Positions 16,789-25,353 of a stretch of DNA of 64,000 nucleotides are shown here, piece after piece. Source of the DNA: Lachnospiraceae bacterium (lineage in GTDB: Bacteria; Bacillota; Clostridia; Lachnospirales; Lachnospiraceae). Position 1 is the first letter of the stretch, and each line of letters starts with the position of its first letter. Where the stretch lies: assembly GCA_022796795.1 (NCBI GenBank), contig JAAWJI010000001.1, forward strand, positions 124,001 to 188,000. Direction: 5' to 3'. Under the pieces are notes generated by a model, which was not told where the DNA came from, did not search any database, and worked only from the letters and a program-made list of their open reading frames with translations. The position numbers were made by a program, and so were the translations under genes.

Positions 16789-17313
16789 ATGGCAAAATAT
16801 AGAAAGTTAAGCAGAACATCCAATCAGAGAAAGGCCCTGCTGAGAGGCCAGGTGACAGCGCTGCTGCAGAACGGCAAGATTGTTACCACAGAGGCTAAGG
16901 CAAAGGAAGTACGCAAGATTGCGGAGGGTCTGATCGCTCTGGCTGTAAAGGAGAAGGATAACTTTGACACCGTTACAGTGACCGCAAAGGTGCCGCGGAA
17001 GGATAAGGATGGCAAGAGAGTAAAAGAGGTTGTGGATGGCAAGAAGGTAACGGTCTTTGATGAGGTGGAGAAGTCCATCAAAAAGGATCAGCCCAGCCGT
17101 CTGCATGCTAGACGCCAGATGCTGAAGGTATTGTATCCGGTAAAGGAAATTCCGGAAGGCAAGAAGAAAGCTAAAAAAGTGGATATGGTTGCAAAGCTCT
17201 TTGACGAGATCGCACCCAAGTACGTGAACCGCAATGGTGGTTATACCCGGATCGTCAAGATCGGTCAGCGTAAAGGTGATGCGGCTATGGAAGTGCTGCT
17301 GGAGCTGGTATAA
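16789..17313 (+). CDS. rplQ: 50S ribosomal protein L17 (extended form)
   Basis: 174 residues against about 115-125 in most bacteria. The N-terminal core (YRKLSRTSNQRKALLRG, TTEAKAKEVRKIAE) and the C-terminal FDEIAPKYVNRNGGYTRIVK, RKGDAAMEVLLELV are normal. The extra length is a lysine-rich insertion around residues 65-130 (KDKDGKRVKEVVDGKKV through EIPEGKKKAKKVD). L17 lies near the peptide exit tunnel. Last gene of the alpha operon; a terminator follows 11 bp after the stop. Confidence 0.97.
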   Translation: MAKYRKLSRTSNQRKALLRGQVTALLQNGKIVTTEAKAKEVRKIAEGLIALAVKEKDNFDTVTVTAKVPRKDKDGKRVKEVVDGKKVTVFDEVEKSIKKDQPSRLHARRQMLKVLYPVKEIPEGKKKAKKVDMVAKLFDEIAPKYVNRNGGYTRIVKIGQRKGDAAMEVLLELV

Positions 17314-17324
17314 GAGAAAAGGAC

Positions 17325-17359
17325 AAAAGGCCGTTATCCCTCAAGGAGAACGGTCTTTT
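17325..17359 (+). terminator. Rho-independent terminator after rplQ
   Basis: AAAAGGCCGTT (17325-17335) pairs with AACGGTCTTTT (17349-17359), 11 bp with one G-T pair, followed by more T. It ends the alpha operon. Confidence 0.88.
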
Positions 17360-17373
17360 TTCTATCCAATTTT

Positions 17374-17431
17374 GCCCAAAAAGCGGTCAATTTTGAATTT
17401 GTGTTTTTGGGCATCTGTTTTCTATTATAAT
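17374..17431 (+). promoter_or_regulatory. Perfect inverted repeat next to a -10 box upstream of the LytTR regulator
   Basis: GCCCAAAAA (17374-17382) and TTTTTGGGC (17404-17412) form a 9-bp perfect inverted repeat with 21 bases between. A consensus -10 box TATAAT (17426-17431) follows, but no good -35 box is present at 16-18 bp, where the right arm lies. This fits a promoter that needs or is blocked by a DNA-binding protein. The rest of the 376-base gap to 17690 shows nothing else I can support. Confidence 0.45.
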
Positions 17432-17689
17432 GACAGTAATCGGTCGGATCACTTTGACTTATTGCTCAGGCCAGAGTTTTGGAACGTGATTAGGTTTCCT
17501 TGCTATTGCCCAGACTTCTGAAACACCCCTGATCCTGAGTAAAATGTTTGAAGGCTTCCGGCCGATTTTTTGCAGCGCAGGAAAGCTATGAGGCCGCTTT
17601 ACATATGGGCCGCTTCACTCTTGCCGTATTGTAAATCCTGTAGTAAAATAAAAATAGGAAATTTTTACAGCCTGGAAGGGAGGAGACAG

Positions 17690-18400
17690 ATGCGAATTGC
17701 AATTTGCGATGATGAGAAGGGAGCTTTGGATTCTCTTCGTGCCATGGTGGAGACAAGCCGGTTTGCCAATCAGGTACATGGCTTTCTGTCCCTGGAAAAG
17801 CTGTGGGATGCCATAGAGTTTGGGACGCATTTTGATCTGGTGATGCTGGATATTGAGTGGAACCTGCCCCACAATGGGATAGATTTTGCGTCCAAGCTTT
17901 TCCCAGTGACGCCTAATACACAGGTGATTTATGTGACTGGATATAATGACCGGTTTTCTCAAAAAATTTTTTTGAAACCAGCCAATATTTGCGGATATTT
18001 GGTAAAGCCAGTGCAGGAGGAATTGTTGTCCCAGCTGTTGTCCAAGGCCTGGAAGACGGCAGAGGAGTGGGAGGAGCAAAAGCTTCTGATACAGCAAAAA
18101 GGCGTTCTCCATGCCATTCCTCTGCGGAAAATTTATTATCTGGAGAGCCGGGGGCATCAGATTACCGTACATACCTTGGAGGAGCGGACTCTCTGCTATG
18201 ACCGGCTGGAGAGCATGAAGGAGCGGTTGCCGGAGAATTTTCTTCAATGCCACAAGAGCTATCTGGTGAATCTGGACAATGTGCGGAGGATTGAGAGAAA
18301 TCGGATGATTCTGAAAAATGAAGAGGAAGTGCCGATCAGCAAGTCGAGATACGCGCAGACCAGGAGTGCCTATTTCCGTTATGCAGGGGAAACCCTTTAA
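17690..18400 (+). CDS. LytTR-family response regulator
   Basis: 236 residues from ATG 17690 behind GGAAGGGAGGAGACAG. Residues 1-120 are a receiver with D7-D8 and phospho-acceptor D54 (LVMLDIEW) and the lysine in LVKPV. Residues about 140-235 are a LytTR DNA-binding domain: IPLRKIYYLESRGHQITVHT, then LPENFLQCHKSYLVNLDNV and ISKSRYAQTR. Members (AgrA, LytR) bind direct repeats and usually pair with a GHKL sensor; one is encoded next. No AgrB/AgrD peptide genes are seen nearby, so the inducing signal is unknown. Confidence 0.92.
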   Translation: MRIAICDDEKGALDSLRAMVETSRFANQVHGFLSLEKLWDAIEFGTHFDLVMLDIEWNLPHNGIDFASKLFPVTPNTQVIYVTGYNDRFSQKIFLKPANICGYLVKPVQEELLSQLLSKAWKTAEEWEEQKLLIQQKGVLHAIPLRKIYYLESRGHQITVHTLEERTLCYDRLESMKERLPENFLQCHKSYLVNLDNVRRIERNRMILKNEEEVPISKSRYAQTRSAYFRYAGETL

Positions 18401-18547
18401 AAAGCAACGGTTGAGCCGCTTTAAGGGAGACGGCTCAGCGGCCCAAAATATTCCACTGTTCAGAGTATTGCCTTCAGGAAAGACGATTGGAAGTGAGTTT
18501 TTCAATTTGCCAGGATGACGCGTGGGGAGCGTCAGGAGGAGGAGACT

Positions 18548-19279
18548 ATGGAGAAGGGATTCATTGCAGCAGCTTTTTTTGTACTGGGAATTACAACGGG
18601 GATCCTCGTTTACTATGGGGCGGCAGGAGTAAGAGAGAGAAGAAGAAAAAAGAGAGAACTGCAGGAGCGGAGAAGATTTCAGAGGATAGAAGAGCTTCAA
18701 AGCGGTCTCATGGAGGAGAAGCGGGAGGAGCTGGCAAAGATCCGCCATGACTTTAACAATCAGCTGGCCGCAGCCTACCGCTTGATCGAGCAGGGAGAAA
18801 GAGATTCGGCCCGGGGGCTCCTGGATCACATGCGGGACCGCATTTCTGCCAACAGGGAATATCAGTATTGCGGAAATGCCATTGTGGATGCGGTGATTAT
18901 AGAGAAGGAGGCAGTCTGCCGGGAATGGCATATTCCCCTTTCCCTGGAGCTGGAGATTTATGAGGAGCAAAACATTGAACCGGCTCATCTTTGCAGCGTG
19001 TTCTCCAATCTGCTGGATAACGGCATACAGGCGGCAAAGGAATGTGCTCCAAAGAATCGCTATTTGCGGGTGTGGGCTTCCCGGAAAGGGGATTATCTCC
19101 ATGTCAAGGCGGAGAATCCCATGCCGGAAGGGGCGCAGACATTTCCGGAGAAAGAGAAGCGGTATGGACATGTGATACTGCGGGAGATTGCCAGTATTTA
19201 TGAGGGAGAATTCTGGACAAGACAGGAGGAAGGGGTCTATACGGCCTGTATTTCTCTGCTGGCAGTGAAGGAGCATTGA
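18548..19279 (+). CDS. GHKL sensor histidine kinase, partner of the LytTR regulator
   Basis: 243 residues from ATG 18548 behind AGGAGGAGACT. One N-terminal membrane helix (FIAAAFFVLGITTGILVYYG) is followed by a basic coiled coil, the phospho-acceptor H67 in KIRHDFNNQLAAA (HPK10-type) and a GHKL ATPase domain with N-box VFSNLLDNGIQAA and a C-terminal GHVILREIASIYEG segment. It has only one membrane helix and no sensor domain, unlike AgrC (about six helices), so it may sense through a partner protein or the membrane itself. Confidence 0.85.
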   Translation: MEKGFIAAAFFVLGITTGILVYYGAAGVRERRRKKRELQERRRFQRIEELQSGLMEEKREELAKIRHDFNNQLAAAYRLIEQGERDSARGLLDHMRDRISANREYQYCGNAIVDAVIIEKEAVCREWHIPLSLELEIYEEQNIEPAHLCSVFSNLLDNGIQAAKECAPKNRYLRVWASRKGDYLHVKAENPMPEGAQTFPEKEKRYGHVILREIASIYEGEFWTRQEEGVYTACISLLAVKEH

Positions 19280-19307
19280 ACGGGGAAAAAGAGAAGATAG
19301 ATTTTGG

Positions 19308-19336
19308 TTGCACATCCCGGGGGAAACGTGTAAAAT
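19308..19336 (+). promoter_or_regulatory. Sigma-A promoter upstream of the aminotransferase
   Basis: -35 TTGCAC (19308-19313), 17-bp spacer, -10 TAAAAT (19331-19336), about 70 bp before the aminotransferase ATG at 19409. It lies just past the sensor kinase stop at 19279. Confidence 0.75.
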
Positions 19337-19408
19337 ACAGGACAGAGAGCTTTTGACAGGGATACAGAAGCAAAGCAGCTGTACCCAGGGCTCCCAGGGA
19401 GGACAATC

Positions 19409-20605
19409 ATGTTATCAGAGAAATGTTATGAATTGGGGAGTAAAAGCTCCATTATCCGTGAAATATTTGCTTTTGGACAGATGCGAAAAGCTCAGGTAGG
19501 CCCAGACCAGGTGTATGATTTCAGCCTGGGAAATCCCAGTATTCCGGCTCCGCCTTCGGTAAAGCAGGCGGTAATGGAGCTAATGGATACCCCGGCGGAG
19601 GAGGTGCACGCTTACACGGCTGCCTCCGGGGATCTTCAGGTGAGACGAACCGTGGCAGAGTCCCTGAATCGTCGGTTTTCCGAGGAGTTCACAGAAGAGG
19701 GAATTTTTATGACCTGCGGGGCCGCTGCCTCCTTAAATATCAGTATCCGCGCTTTGGCCAATGAAGGGGATGAGTTTATTGTCTTTGCTCCATTCTTTCC
19801 GGAATATCGCTGCTGGGTGGAGGGAGCAGGAGCAATTTTAAAGGTATCCAGGCCGGAGGCTTGCGGGTTTCAGATTGATTTTCAGAATCTGGAACAGTTG
19901 TTAAGTCCCAAGACAAAAGCTGTGATTGTGAATTCTCCCAACAATCCTTCCGGTGTGGTGTATTCCGAGGAGACCATCCGGCGTCTGGCCGGAATGTTGG
20001 AAAAAAAGTCGAAGGAGTATGGGAGCCCCATCTACCTGATTACCGATGAGCCTTACCGGGAGATTGTGTATGATGGGATTCAGGTGCCCTTTGTGACCAG
20101 ATATTATAGAAATACTATGGTTTGCTACTCTTACAGCAAATCCTTGTCCCTGCCGGGAGAACGGATCGGCTATATTGCGGTACCAGGGCGGGTTCAGGAT
20201 TATAAGCGGCTCATGGCGGCCATAGGGGGAGCTGCCCGGATGCTGGGCTTTGTGTGCGCTCCCAGCCTGTTTCAGCAGGTGGTTGGCCGGTGCGTGGAGG
20301 AGACCGGGGACATAAACGCCTACAAGCGGAACCGGGATCTTCTTTATGAAGGCCTTACCAGGCTTGGATATACCTGTGTGAAGCCCCAGGGAGCTTTCTA
20401 CCTTTTTGTGCAGTCTTTGGAGGAGGATGCCTATGCCTTTTGCCAGCGGGCAAAGAACTATGATCTTCTGCTGGTGCCCAGCGATGATTTCGGCTGCCCG
20501 GGCTATGTGCGCATTGCCTACTGCGTGGCGGAAAAGACCATTGTAGGCGCCATGCCAGCCTTTGAAAAGCTGGCAAAGGAGTATAAGCAGGGACAGCTGT
20601 GTTAG
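19409..20605 (+). CDS. PLP-dependent aminotransferase, class I/II
   Basis: 398 residues behind GGGAGGACAATC. Fold-type I aminotransferase features: LGNPSIPAPPSV near residue 35, the cofactor-contact NSPNNPSGVVYS, the aspartate in ITDEPYREIVYD, and the Schiff-base lysine K244 in YSYSKSLSLPGERIGY, with the substrate arginine in YVRIAYCV. It transfers an amino group between an amino acid and an oxo acid; the substrate (aspartate, aromatic or other) cannot be read from sequence. It stands in its own transcription unit behind a good promoter. Confidence 0.92.
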   Translation: MLSEKCYELGSKSSIIREIFAFGQMRKAQVGPDQVYDFSLGNPSIPAPPSVKQAVMELMDTPAEEVHAYTAASGDLQVRRTVAESLNRRFSEEFTEEGIFMTCGAAASLNISIRALANEGDEFIVFAPFFPEYRCWVEGAGAILKVSRPEACGFQIDFQNLEQLLSPKTKAVIVNSPNNPSGVVYSEETIRRLAGMLEKKSKEYGSPIYLITDEPYREIVYDGIQVPFVTRYYRNTMVCYSYSKSLSLPGERIGYIAVPGRVQDYKRLMAAIGGAARMLGFVCAPSLFQQVVGRCVEETGDINAYKRNRDLLYEGLTRLGYTCVKPQGAFYLFVQSLEEDAYAFCQRAKNYDLLLVPSDDFGCPGYVRIAYCVAEKTIVGAMPAFEKLAKEYKQGQLC

Positions 20606-20699
20606 GGAAAGGAAAGCATGGGGGTGGCTTTTTTATGGAACCGTGTGCTGGAAGGCGTATGAGGAGCCGTCTGGTGAGAGTAACAGGAGGAAGGGATTT

Positions 20700-21485
20700 G
20701 TGAGGTACGAGCATATAGAGCCTGCCGTATTTCTGGAACGGCCCAACCGGTTTATCGCCTGGGTTCGGACAGAACGGGGAAAAGAGATCTGTCATGTGAA
20801 AAATACCGGCCGTTGCCGGGAGCTGCTGCTCCCGGGCACGGCCTTATTTGTGGAGCGCAATGAGAATCCCAAGAGGAAAACACCTTTGGATTTAATAGCG
20901 GTGAAAAAAGGACAGCGGCTTATCAATATGGATTCCCAGGCTCCCAATCAGGTGGTGGAGGAGTGGCTTAGAGCGCACAGGGAGGATGAGACCTTGCTGG
21001 AGAACCTTGGTTTCTCCCGGGCGCAGAAACAGGAGGGGGTCCTGGAAGGCCAGGGAGGAGCTAACGGGCTGGAAGGGCAGCCAGGGAGAGAGACAGAAGG
21101 ACTGCGGATTCGGCAGGAGTATTCCTATGGGGATTCCCGGTTTGATTTCTTCCTGCAAAGAGGAGAGGAAAAGCTTCTCATGGAGGTGAAGGGTGTGACC
21201 CTGGAGGAAAACGGAATCGTCCGGTTTCCCGATGCGCCTACGGAGCGGGGGGTAAAGCATATTCGGGAGCTTACCGCCGGCCTGCAGGCAGGGTATAAGG
21301 CCTGTCTCTTTTTTGTGATCCAGATGAAGAATGTGGAGTATATGGAGCCCAACGACAAGACTCACCCCGCTTTTGGGGAAGCGCTGCGGGAGGCGCATAG
21401 GGCCGGAGTTCGGGTATTGGCCTATGACTGCCGGGTGGAAAGGAATTTGCTTGTCCTGGAGGATCCGGTGCCAGTGCGACTGTGA
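20700..21485 (+). CDS. sfsA: SfsA family protein (GTG start)
   Basis: 261 residues from GTG 20700, chosen because AGGAGG lies 8-9 bp upstream and because RYEHIEPAVFLERPNRFIA matches the usual SfsA N-terminus. Conserved VKNTGRCRELLLPG, SRFDFFLQRGEEKLLMEVKG, FPDAPTERGVKHI and FVIQMKNV are present. Family role is poorly defined: linked to sugar fermentation in E. coli, with an OB-fold and a nuclease-like domain. A Gly/Glu-rich stretch near residues 114-138 is an insertion not typical for the family. Confidence 0.93.
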   Translation: MRYEHIEPAVFLERPNRFIAWVRTERGKEICHVKNTGRCRELLLPGTALFVERNENPKRKTPLDLIAVKKGQRLINMDSQAPNQVVEEWLRAHREDETLLENLGFSRAQKQEGVLEGQGGANGLEGQPGRETEGLRIRQEYSYGDSRFDFFLQRGEEKLLMEVKGVTLEENGIVRFPDAPTERGVKHIRELTAGLQAGYKACLFFVIQMKNVEYMEPNDKTHPAFGEALREAHRAGVRVLAYDCRVERNLLVLEDPVPVRL

Positions 21486-21681
21486 GAACTATTTCCATAC
21501 AGGAAGGGGCTTTCCCGAATTTTAGACGACTTTCACAAAAATTCTTAAAATTTCCGTAGCTGGTGATTAAGAAATCCGTAATTTTGTAGAATTCTCCAAG
21601 AACATATGTTAGACTAATAGAATCATGTAAGAGATCCTAAAGGATCCATGTATCAGAGCAGAAAATAGGAGTAAACTAGAT

Positions 21682-22749
21682 ATGGAGTGGACGAAGATCC
21701 CAGAGCCGCTGCTTCTCTGGTATGACGCTAATGCACGGGTTCTTCCCTGGCGGCAGGAGCCCACGCCTTACCGGGTATGGGTGTCTGAGATCATGCTGCA
21801 GCAGACCAGAGTGGAGGCGGTAAAACCGTATTTCGCCCGGTTTCTTCAGGAGCTTCCCGGGATATCGGACCTGGCGGAGGCCTCGGAGGATCAGATTTTG
21901 AAGCTTTGGGAGGGCTTAGGCTATTACAGCCGGGTGCGCAATATGCAGAAGGCCGCCCAGGTAATTGCAGAGAAGTATGGGGGAGAAATGCCGGCGGATT
22001 ATGACAAAATCCGGGCGCTGCCGGGAATCGGAAGCTATACGGCAGGAGCTATTGCCTCCATTGCTTTTCAGATTCCCAAGCCTGCGGTGGACGGCAACGT
22101 TCTGCGGGTGCTCTCCCGCCTGCTGGCAAGCTATGAGGATATTTTGAAGCAGTCGGTAAAGCGCCGCATGGAGGAGCAGGTGGAGCGGATCATTCCCCGG
22201 GAGAGACCAGGGGATTTTAACCAGTCCCTTATTGAGCTGGGGGCCCTGGTGTGCGTGCCAAACGGCGCGCCTAAATGCCAGAGCTGTCCCCTGTCCGGCC
22301 TGTGTGAGGCCAGGAAGAAGGGGATCCAGCTGGAGCTGCCCAAAAAGACTCCGCCAAAGGCCCGGAAACAGGAGAAGCGCACGGTTTTGGCGCTGGTGTC
22401 AGACAACAAGATTGTGCTTCGGAAAAGGCCGCCTAAGGGGCTTCTAGCGGGCTTGTATGAGCTTCCTAATGAAAAGGGAACCTGGACAGAGGAGCAGGCT
22501 GTTTCCTATGTGCGAAGCCAGGGGCTGTCTCCTCTTCGGATCCGACGGCTGGGGGAGGCAAAGCACATTTTCAGCCATGTGGAGTGGCAGATGTGCGGAT
22601 ATCTGGTGCGCATTGAGGAGCCGGAAATGAACGAGTCTCTTAAGCCGGAGGAGGGATTGGTGTTTGTGGAGAAAGAGGAGATGGAGCGCAGGTATTCCAT
22701 CCCGTCGGCCTTTGAGTATTACGTGAATTATCTAAAAGAAACTCTGTGA
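21682..22749 (+). CDS. mutY: A/G-specific adenine DNA glycosylase MutY
   Basis: 355 residues. The glycosylase domain has the catalytic glutamate E36 (SEIMLQQTRVE), the helix-hairpin-helix LPGIGSYTAGAIASIAF and the catalytic aspartate D137 (VDGNVLRVLSR). A [4Fe-4S] cluster site follows: C191, C199, C202, C208. The first spacing is seven residues where E. coli has six. Residues about 230-355 form the NUDIX-like 8-oxoG recognition domain (RPPKGLLAGLYELPNEKG). MutY removes A opposite 8-oxoguanine. Confidence 0.95.
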   Translation: MEWTKIPEPLLLWYDANARVLPWRQEPTPYRVWVSEIMLQQTRVEAVKPYFARFLQELPGISDLAEASEDQILKLWEGLGYYSRVRNMQKAAQVIAEKYGGEMPADYDKIRALPGIGSYTAGAIASIAFQIPKPAVDGNVLRVLSRLLASYEDILKQSVKRRMEEQVERIIPRERPGDFNQSLIELGALVCVPNGAPKCQSCPLSGLCEARKKGIQLELPKKTPPKARKQEKRTVLALVSDNKIVLRKRPPKGLLAGLYELPNEKGTWTEEQAVSYVRSQGLSPLRIRRLGEAKHIFSHVEWQMCGYLVRIEEPEMNESLKPEEGLVFVEKEEMERRYSIPSAFEYYVNYLKETL

Positions 22750-22803
22750 GAGGGCGAAGGGAACGCAAGGTCCTTACAGGGAAGAAGATAGAAGGAGAAA
22801 AGC

Positions 22804-23949
22804 ATGGATGTGATTGTAATCGGCGCCGGCATTGCCGGAGCGGTGGCGGCCAGATGTCTGGCGGAGGAGCAGGGAAAGCAGGTGCTGGTGCTGGAAAAAA
22901 AGGAGCATGTGGGCGGAAACTGCTATGATGAGAAGGATGCCTATGGAATCTTGATTCATAAATACGGGCCTCATATTTTTCATACCAATGACCAGCAGGT
23001 GTATGACTGGCTGTCCCGGTTTACAGAATGGTATGCCTTTGGACATGAGGTGGTAGCACGGGTGGGAGACCGGCTGCTTCCGGTGCCTTTTAACCTGAAT
23101 ACCCTGAAGCAGGTGTATGGAGAGGAAAAGGGGGAGGAGCTGACCGAAAAGCTGGTAAACGCCTACGGCATGGGAAGCCGTGTGCCGATCCTCAAGCTTC
23201 GTCAGTCCCAGGATCCGGAGATCCAGGGGATTGCGGATTTTGTATATGAAAATATTTTCCTTCGCTATACCATGAAGCAGTGGGGGCAAAAGCCAGAGGA
23301 AATCGATCCTGGGGTGACAGGCCGTGTGCCGGTGGTGATTTCCTATGACAACCGGTATTTCGGGGATCCCTACCAGGGTATGCCTCTGACAGGATACACG
23401 CCTATGTTCCAGAAAATTCTGGATCATCCCAATATTACAGTGAAAACAGGTACGGAAGCCTCTAAGCTTTTGGAGATCAGGCCGGGAGAGACTCAGGTTC
23501 TGCTGGAGGGCCGTCCCTTCTTTGGCGCCGTGATCTATACGGGACCTGTGGATGAGCTTTTTGACTGCTGCTATGGGAGATTGCCCTACCGGAGTCTGCG
23601 GTTTGATTTTGAGCACTATGATCAGCCGGATTATCAGGGACACAGCGTGGTCAATTATACGGTCAGTGAGGAGTTTACCCGGATTACGGAGTTTAAGTAT
23701 TTGACCGGGCAGCAGGCGGAGGATACCACCATTGTAAAGGAATATCCCTTTGCATACACAGGGGCGGAAGGGGAAATTCCCTACTATGCCATTCAGAATC
23801 CGGAAAACCAGGCCCTCTATGAGCGATATGCGGCCCTGGCGGAGGGGATTTCCAATTTCCATTTGCTGGGACGCCTGGCAGAGTATAAGTATTACAATAT
23901 GGACGCTATAGCCGCCCGGGCCCTGAAGCTTGCCAGAGGTCTGACCTGA
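22804..23949 (+). CDS. glf: UDP-galactopyranose mutase
   Basis: 381 residues behind AGAAGGAGAAAAGC. FAD-binding N-terminus MDVIVIGAGIAGAVAARCL with VLEKKEHVGGNCYDEKD, then HKYGPHIFHTN, the substrate region FGHEVVARVG and NYTVSEEFTRITEFKY. Converts UDP-galactopyranose to UDP-galactofuranose, the donor for galactofuranose in surface glycans. The neighbour is a GT2 glycosyltransferase, which fits a small surface-polysaccharide unit. Confidence 0.95.
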   Translation: MDVIVIGAGIAGAVAARCLAEEQGKQVLVLEKKEHVGGNCYDEKDAYGILIHKYGPHIFHTNDQQVYDWLSRFTEWYAFGHEVVARVGDRLLPVPFNLNTLKQVYGEEKGEELTEKLVNAYGMGSRVPILKLRQSQDPEIQGIADFVYENIFLRYTMKQWGQKPEEIDPGVTGRVPVVISYDNRYFGDPYQGMPLTGYTPMFQKILDHPNITVKTGTEASKLLEIRPGETQVLLEGRPFFGAVIYTGPVDELFDCCYGRLPYRSLRFDFEHYDQPDYQGHSVVNYTVSEEFTRITEFKYLTGQQAEDTTIVKEYPFAYTGAEGEIPYYAIQNPENQALYERYAALAEGISNFHLLGRLAEYKYYNMDAIAARALKLARGLT

Positions 23950-24072
23950 GCGGAAAAACAGATGACCCGGGGCAGGATACGTCTGCAGGCCGGGAAAAGA
24001 TGGGGAGCGCCCCGGCAGGAAAAATGGGGAGCGCCTCATGACAGAAAACAGAGACAGAAATGAGGAGAAAAA

Positions 24073-25098
24073 ATGAAACTGCTATCAGTTGCGATTCCAT
24101 GCTACAATTCACAGGACTATATGGAGAACTGTATTGAGTCCCTGCTTCCGGGCGGCGATGAGGTGGAGATTATCATTGTGGACGATGGTTCCAAGGATGG
24201 GACAGGAGCCATTGCAGACGAGTACGCGGCCCGTTATCCGGGCATTGTAAAGGCGATCCACCAGGAGAACGGCGGCCACGGAGAGGCGGTGAATACAGGC
24301 CTTCGAAACGCCACAGGACTGTATTTTAAGGTGGTGGACAGTGACGACTGGGTAAACGCAGAGGCCTACAGGGAGATTTTGGAGACCCTTCAGGATCTGG
24401 CCGGAGGACCTCAGATGGTGGATATGTTCATCAGCAACTTTGTCTATGAAAAGGAAGGTCAGAAGCGCAAGAAGGTGATGCGCTACAGCAGCGCCTTTCC
24501 ACAAAAGCAGGTCTTTACCTGGGACGACGTGCGCTTTTTGCACAAGGGTCAATATATCCTCATGCATTCTGTGATTTACCGAACCAAGCTTCTGCGGGAA
24601 TGTAATCTGGAGCTGCCTGCCCACACCTTTTATGTGGATAATATTTTCGTGTATTATCCCCTGCCCTATGTGAAAACCCTGTATTATCTGGATGTGAATT
24701 TCTACCGCTACTATATTGGCCGGGAGGATCAGTCTGTCAACGAGCAGGTGATGATCGGTCGTCTGGATCAGCAGCTGAAGGTAAACAAGCTTATGATCGA
24801 CTACTATAAGCTGTCGGATAAAAAGCAGATCCCCAGCCGGAAGCTGCGCCATTATATGAAAAATGATCTGGAGATCATCATGGTGGTTTCCTCCATCATT
24901 GCTATACGTTCCGGGGACAAGGAAAACCTGCAGAAGAAATATGAGCTGTGGAAATATTTGAAAAAGAAGGATCCCAAGGTGTATTATGAGCTGAAATGGG
25001 GCGTGTTGGGCCGGACCATGAACCTGCCGGGCCGGGGCGGTCGGAAGATTTCCGTGATGGCGTATAAATTGGCCCAGAGGTTTGTGGGATTTAATTAG
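24073..25098 (+). CDS. Family 2 glycosyltransferase
   Basis: 341 residues. GT-A fold start MKLLSVAIPCYNSQDYMENC, then IIIVDDGSKDGTGAIADEY, QENGGHGEAVNTGLRNA and the metal-binding VVDSDDW (DxD-type). Beyond residue about 230 the sequence is lysine-rich with no obvious membrane helix. It probably transfers a sugar onto a glycan or lipid acceptor; donor and acceptor are not readable. glf 120 bp upstream makes UDP-galactofuranose a candidate donor. A strong terminator follows. Confidence 0.9.
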   Translation: MKLLSVAIPCYNSQDYMENCIESLLPGGDEVEIIIVDDGSKDGTGAIADEYAARYPGIVKAIHQENGGHGEAVNTGLRNATGLYFKVVDSDDWVNAEAYREILETLQDLAGGPQMVDMFISNFVYEKEGQKRKKVMRYSSAFPQKQVFTWDDVRFLHKGQYILMHSVIYRTKLLRECNLELPAHTFYVDNIFVYYPLPYVKTLYYLDVNFYRYYIGREDQSVNEQVMIGRLDQQLKVNKLMIDYYKLSDKKQIPSRKLRHYMKNDLEIIMVVSSIIAIRSGDKENLQKKYELWKYLKKKDPKVYYELKWGVLGRTMNLPGRGGRKISVMAYKLAQRFVGFN

Positions 25099-25129
25099 GT
25101 TTTTAAAATATTGGAACATGAGAAAAAGG

Positions 25130-25169
25130 AAAGCTGATATCCGTCCAAAAGACGTGATGTCAGCTTTTT
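25130..25169 (+). terminator. Rho-independent terminator after the glycosyltransferase
   Basis: AAAGCTGATATC (25130-25141) pairs with GATGTCAGCTTT (25156-25167), 12 bp with one G-T pair, followed by TT. It ends the glf-glycosyltransferase unit. Confidence 0.85.
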
Positions 25170-25268
25170 CGTTGATTTCTACAAATTAACCGTTGAAAAA
25201 GATAAAATTTAGAAAAATATTTACAAAAACAGAGAGGATTAATCACTTTTCTATACAAATAAAACATG

Positions 25269-25274
25269 TATAAT
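25269..25274 (+). promoter_or_regulatory. Consensus -10 box before the sugar ABC operon
   Basis: TATAAT at 25269-25274 lies about 85 bp before the permease start in an AT-rich region. No good -35 box sits 16-18 bp upstream, which suggests activation, plausibly by the YesN-type regulator encoded downstream at 30913. Confidence 0.4.
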
Positions 25275-25353
25275 GTAAAGCAAACCTATATTTTATGCAA
25301 TATGTATAAAACAGAGGATGAATTACAGCATTGAGATAGGAGGAGTGATACAA

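Noticed and set aside
17615-19315. 566-residue minus-strand open frame opposite the LytTR regulator and GHKL kinase
   Set aside because: It covers two well-supported + strand genes, and its composition is typical of reverse-complement coding sequence. No domain or ribosome binding site seen.
21486-21681. Possible promoter or terminator before mutY
   Set aside because: Some TTG and TA-rich hexamers are present, but none has acceptable spacing, and the short G/C hairpin is weak.
22774-24039. 421-residue minus-strand open frame opposite glf
   Set aside because: glf is unmistakable on the + strand; the antisense frame has no family signature.
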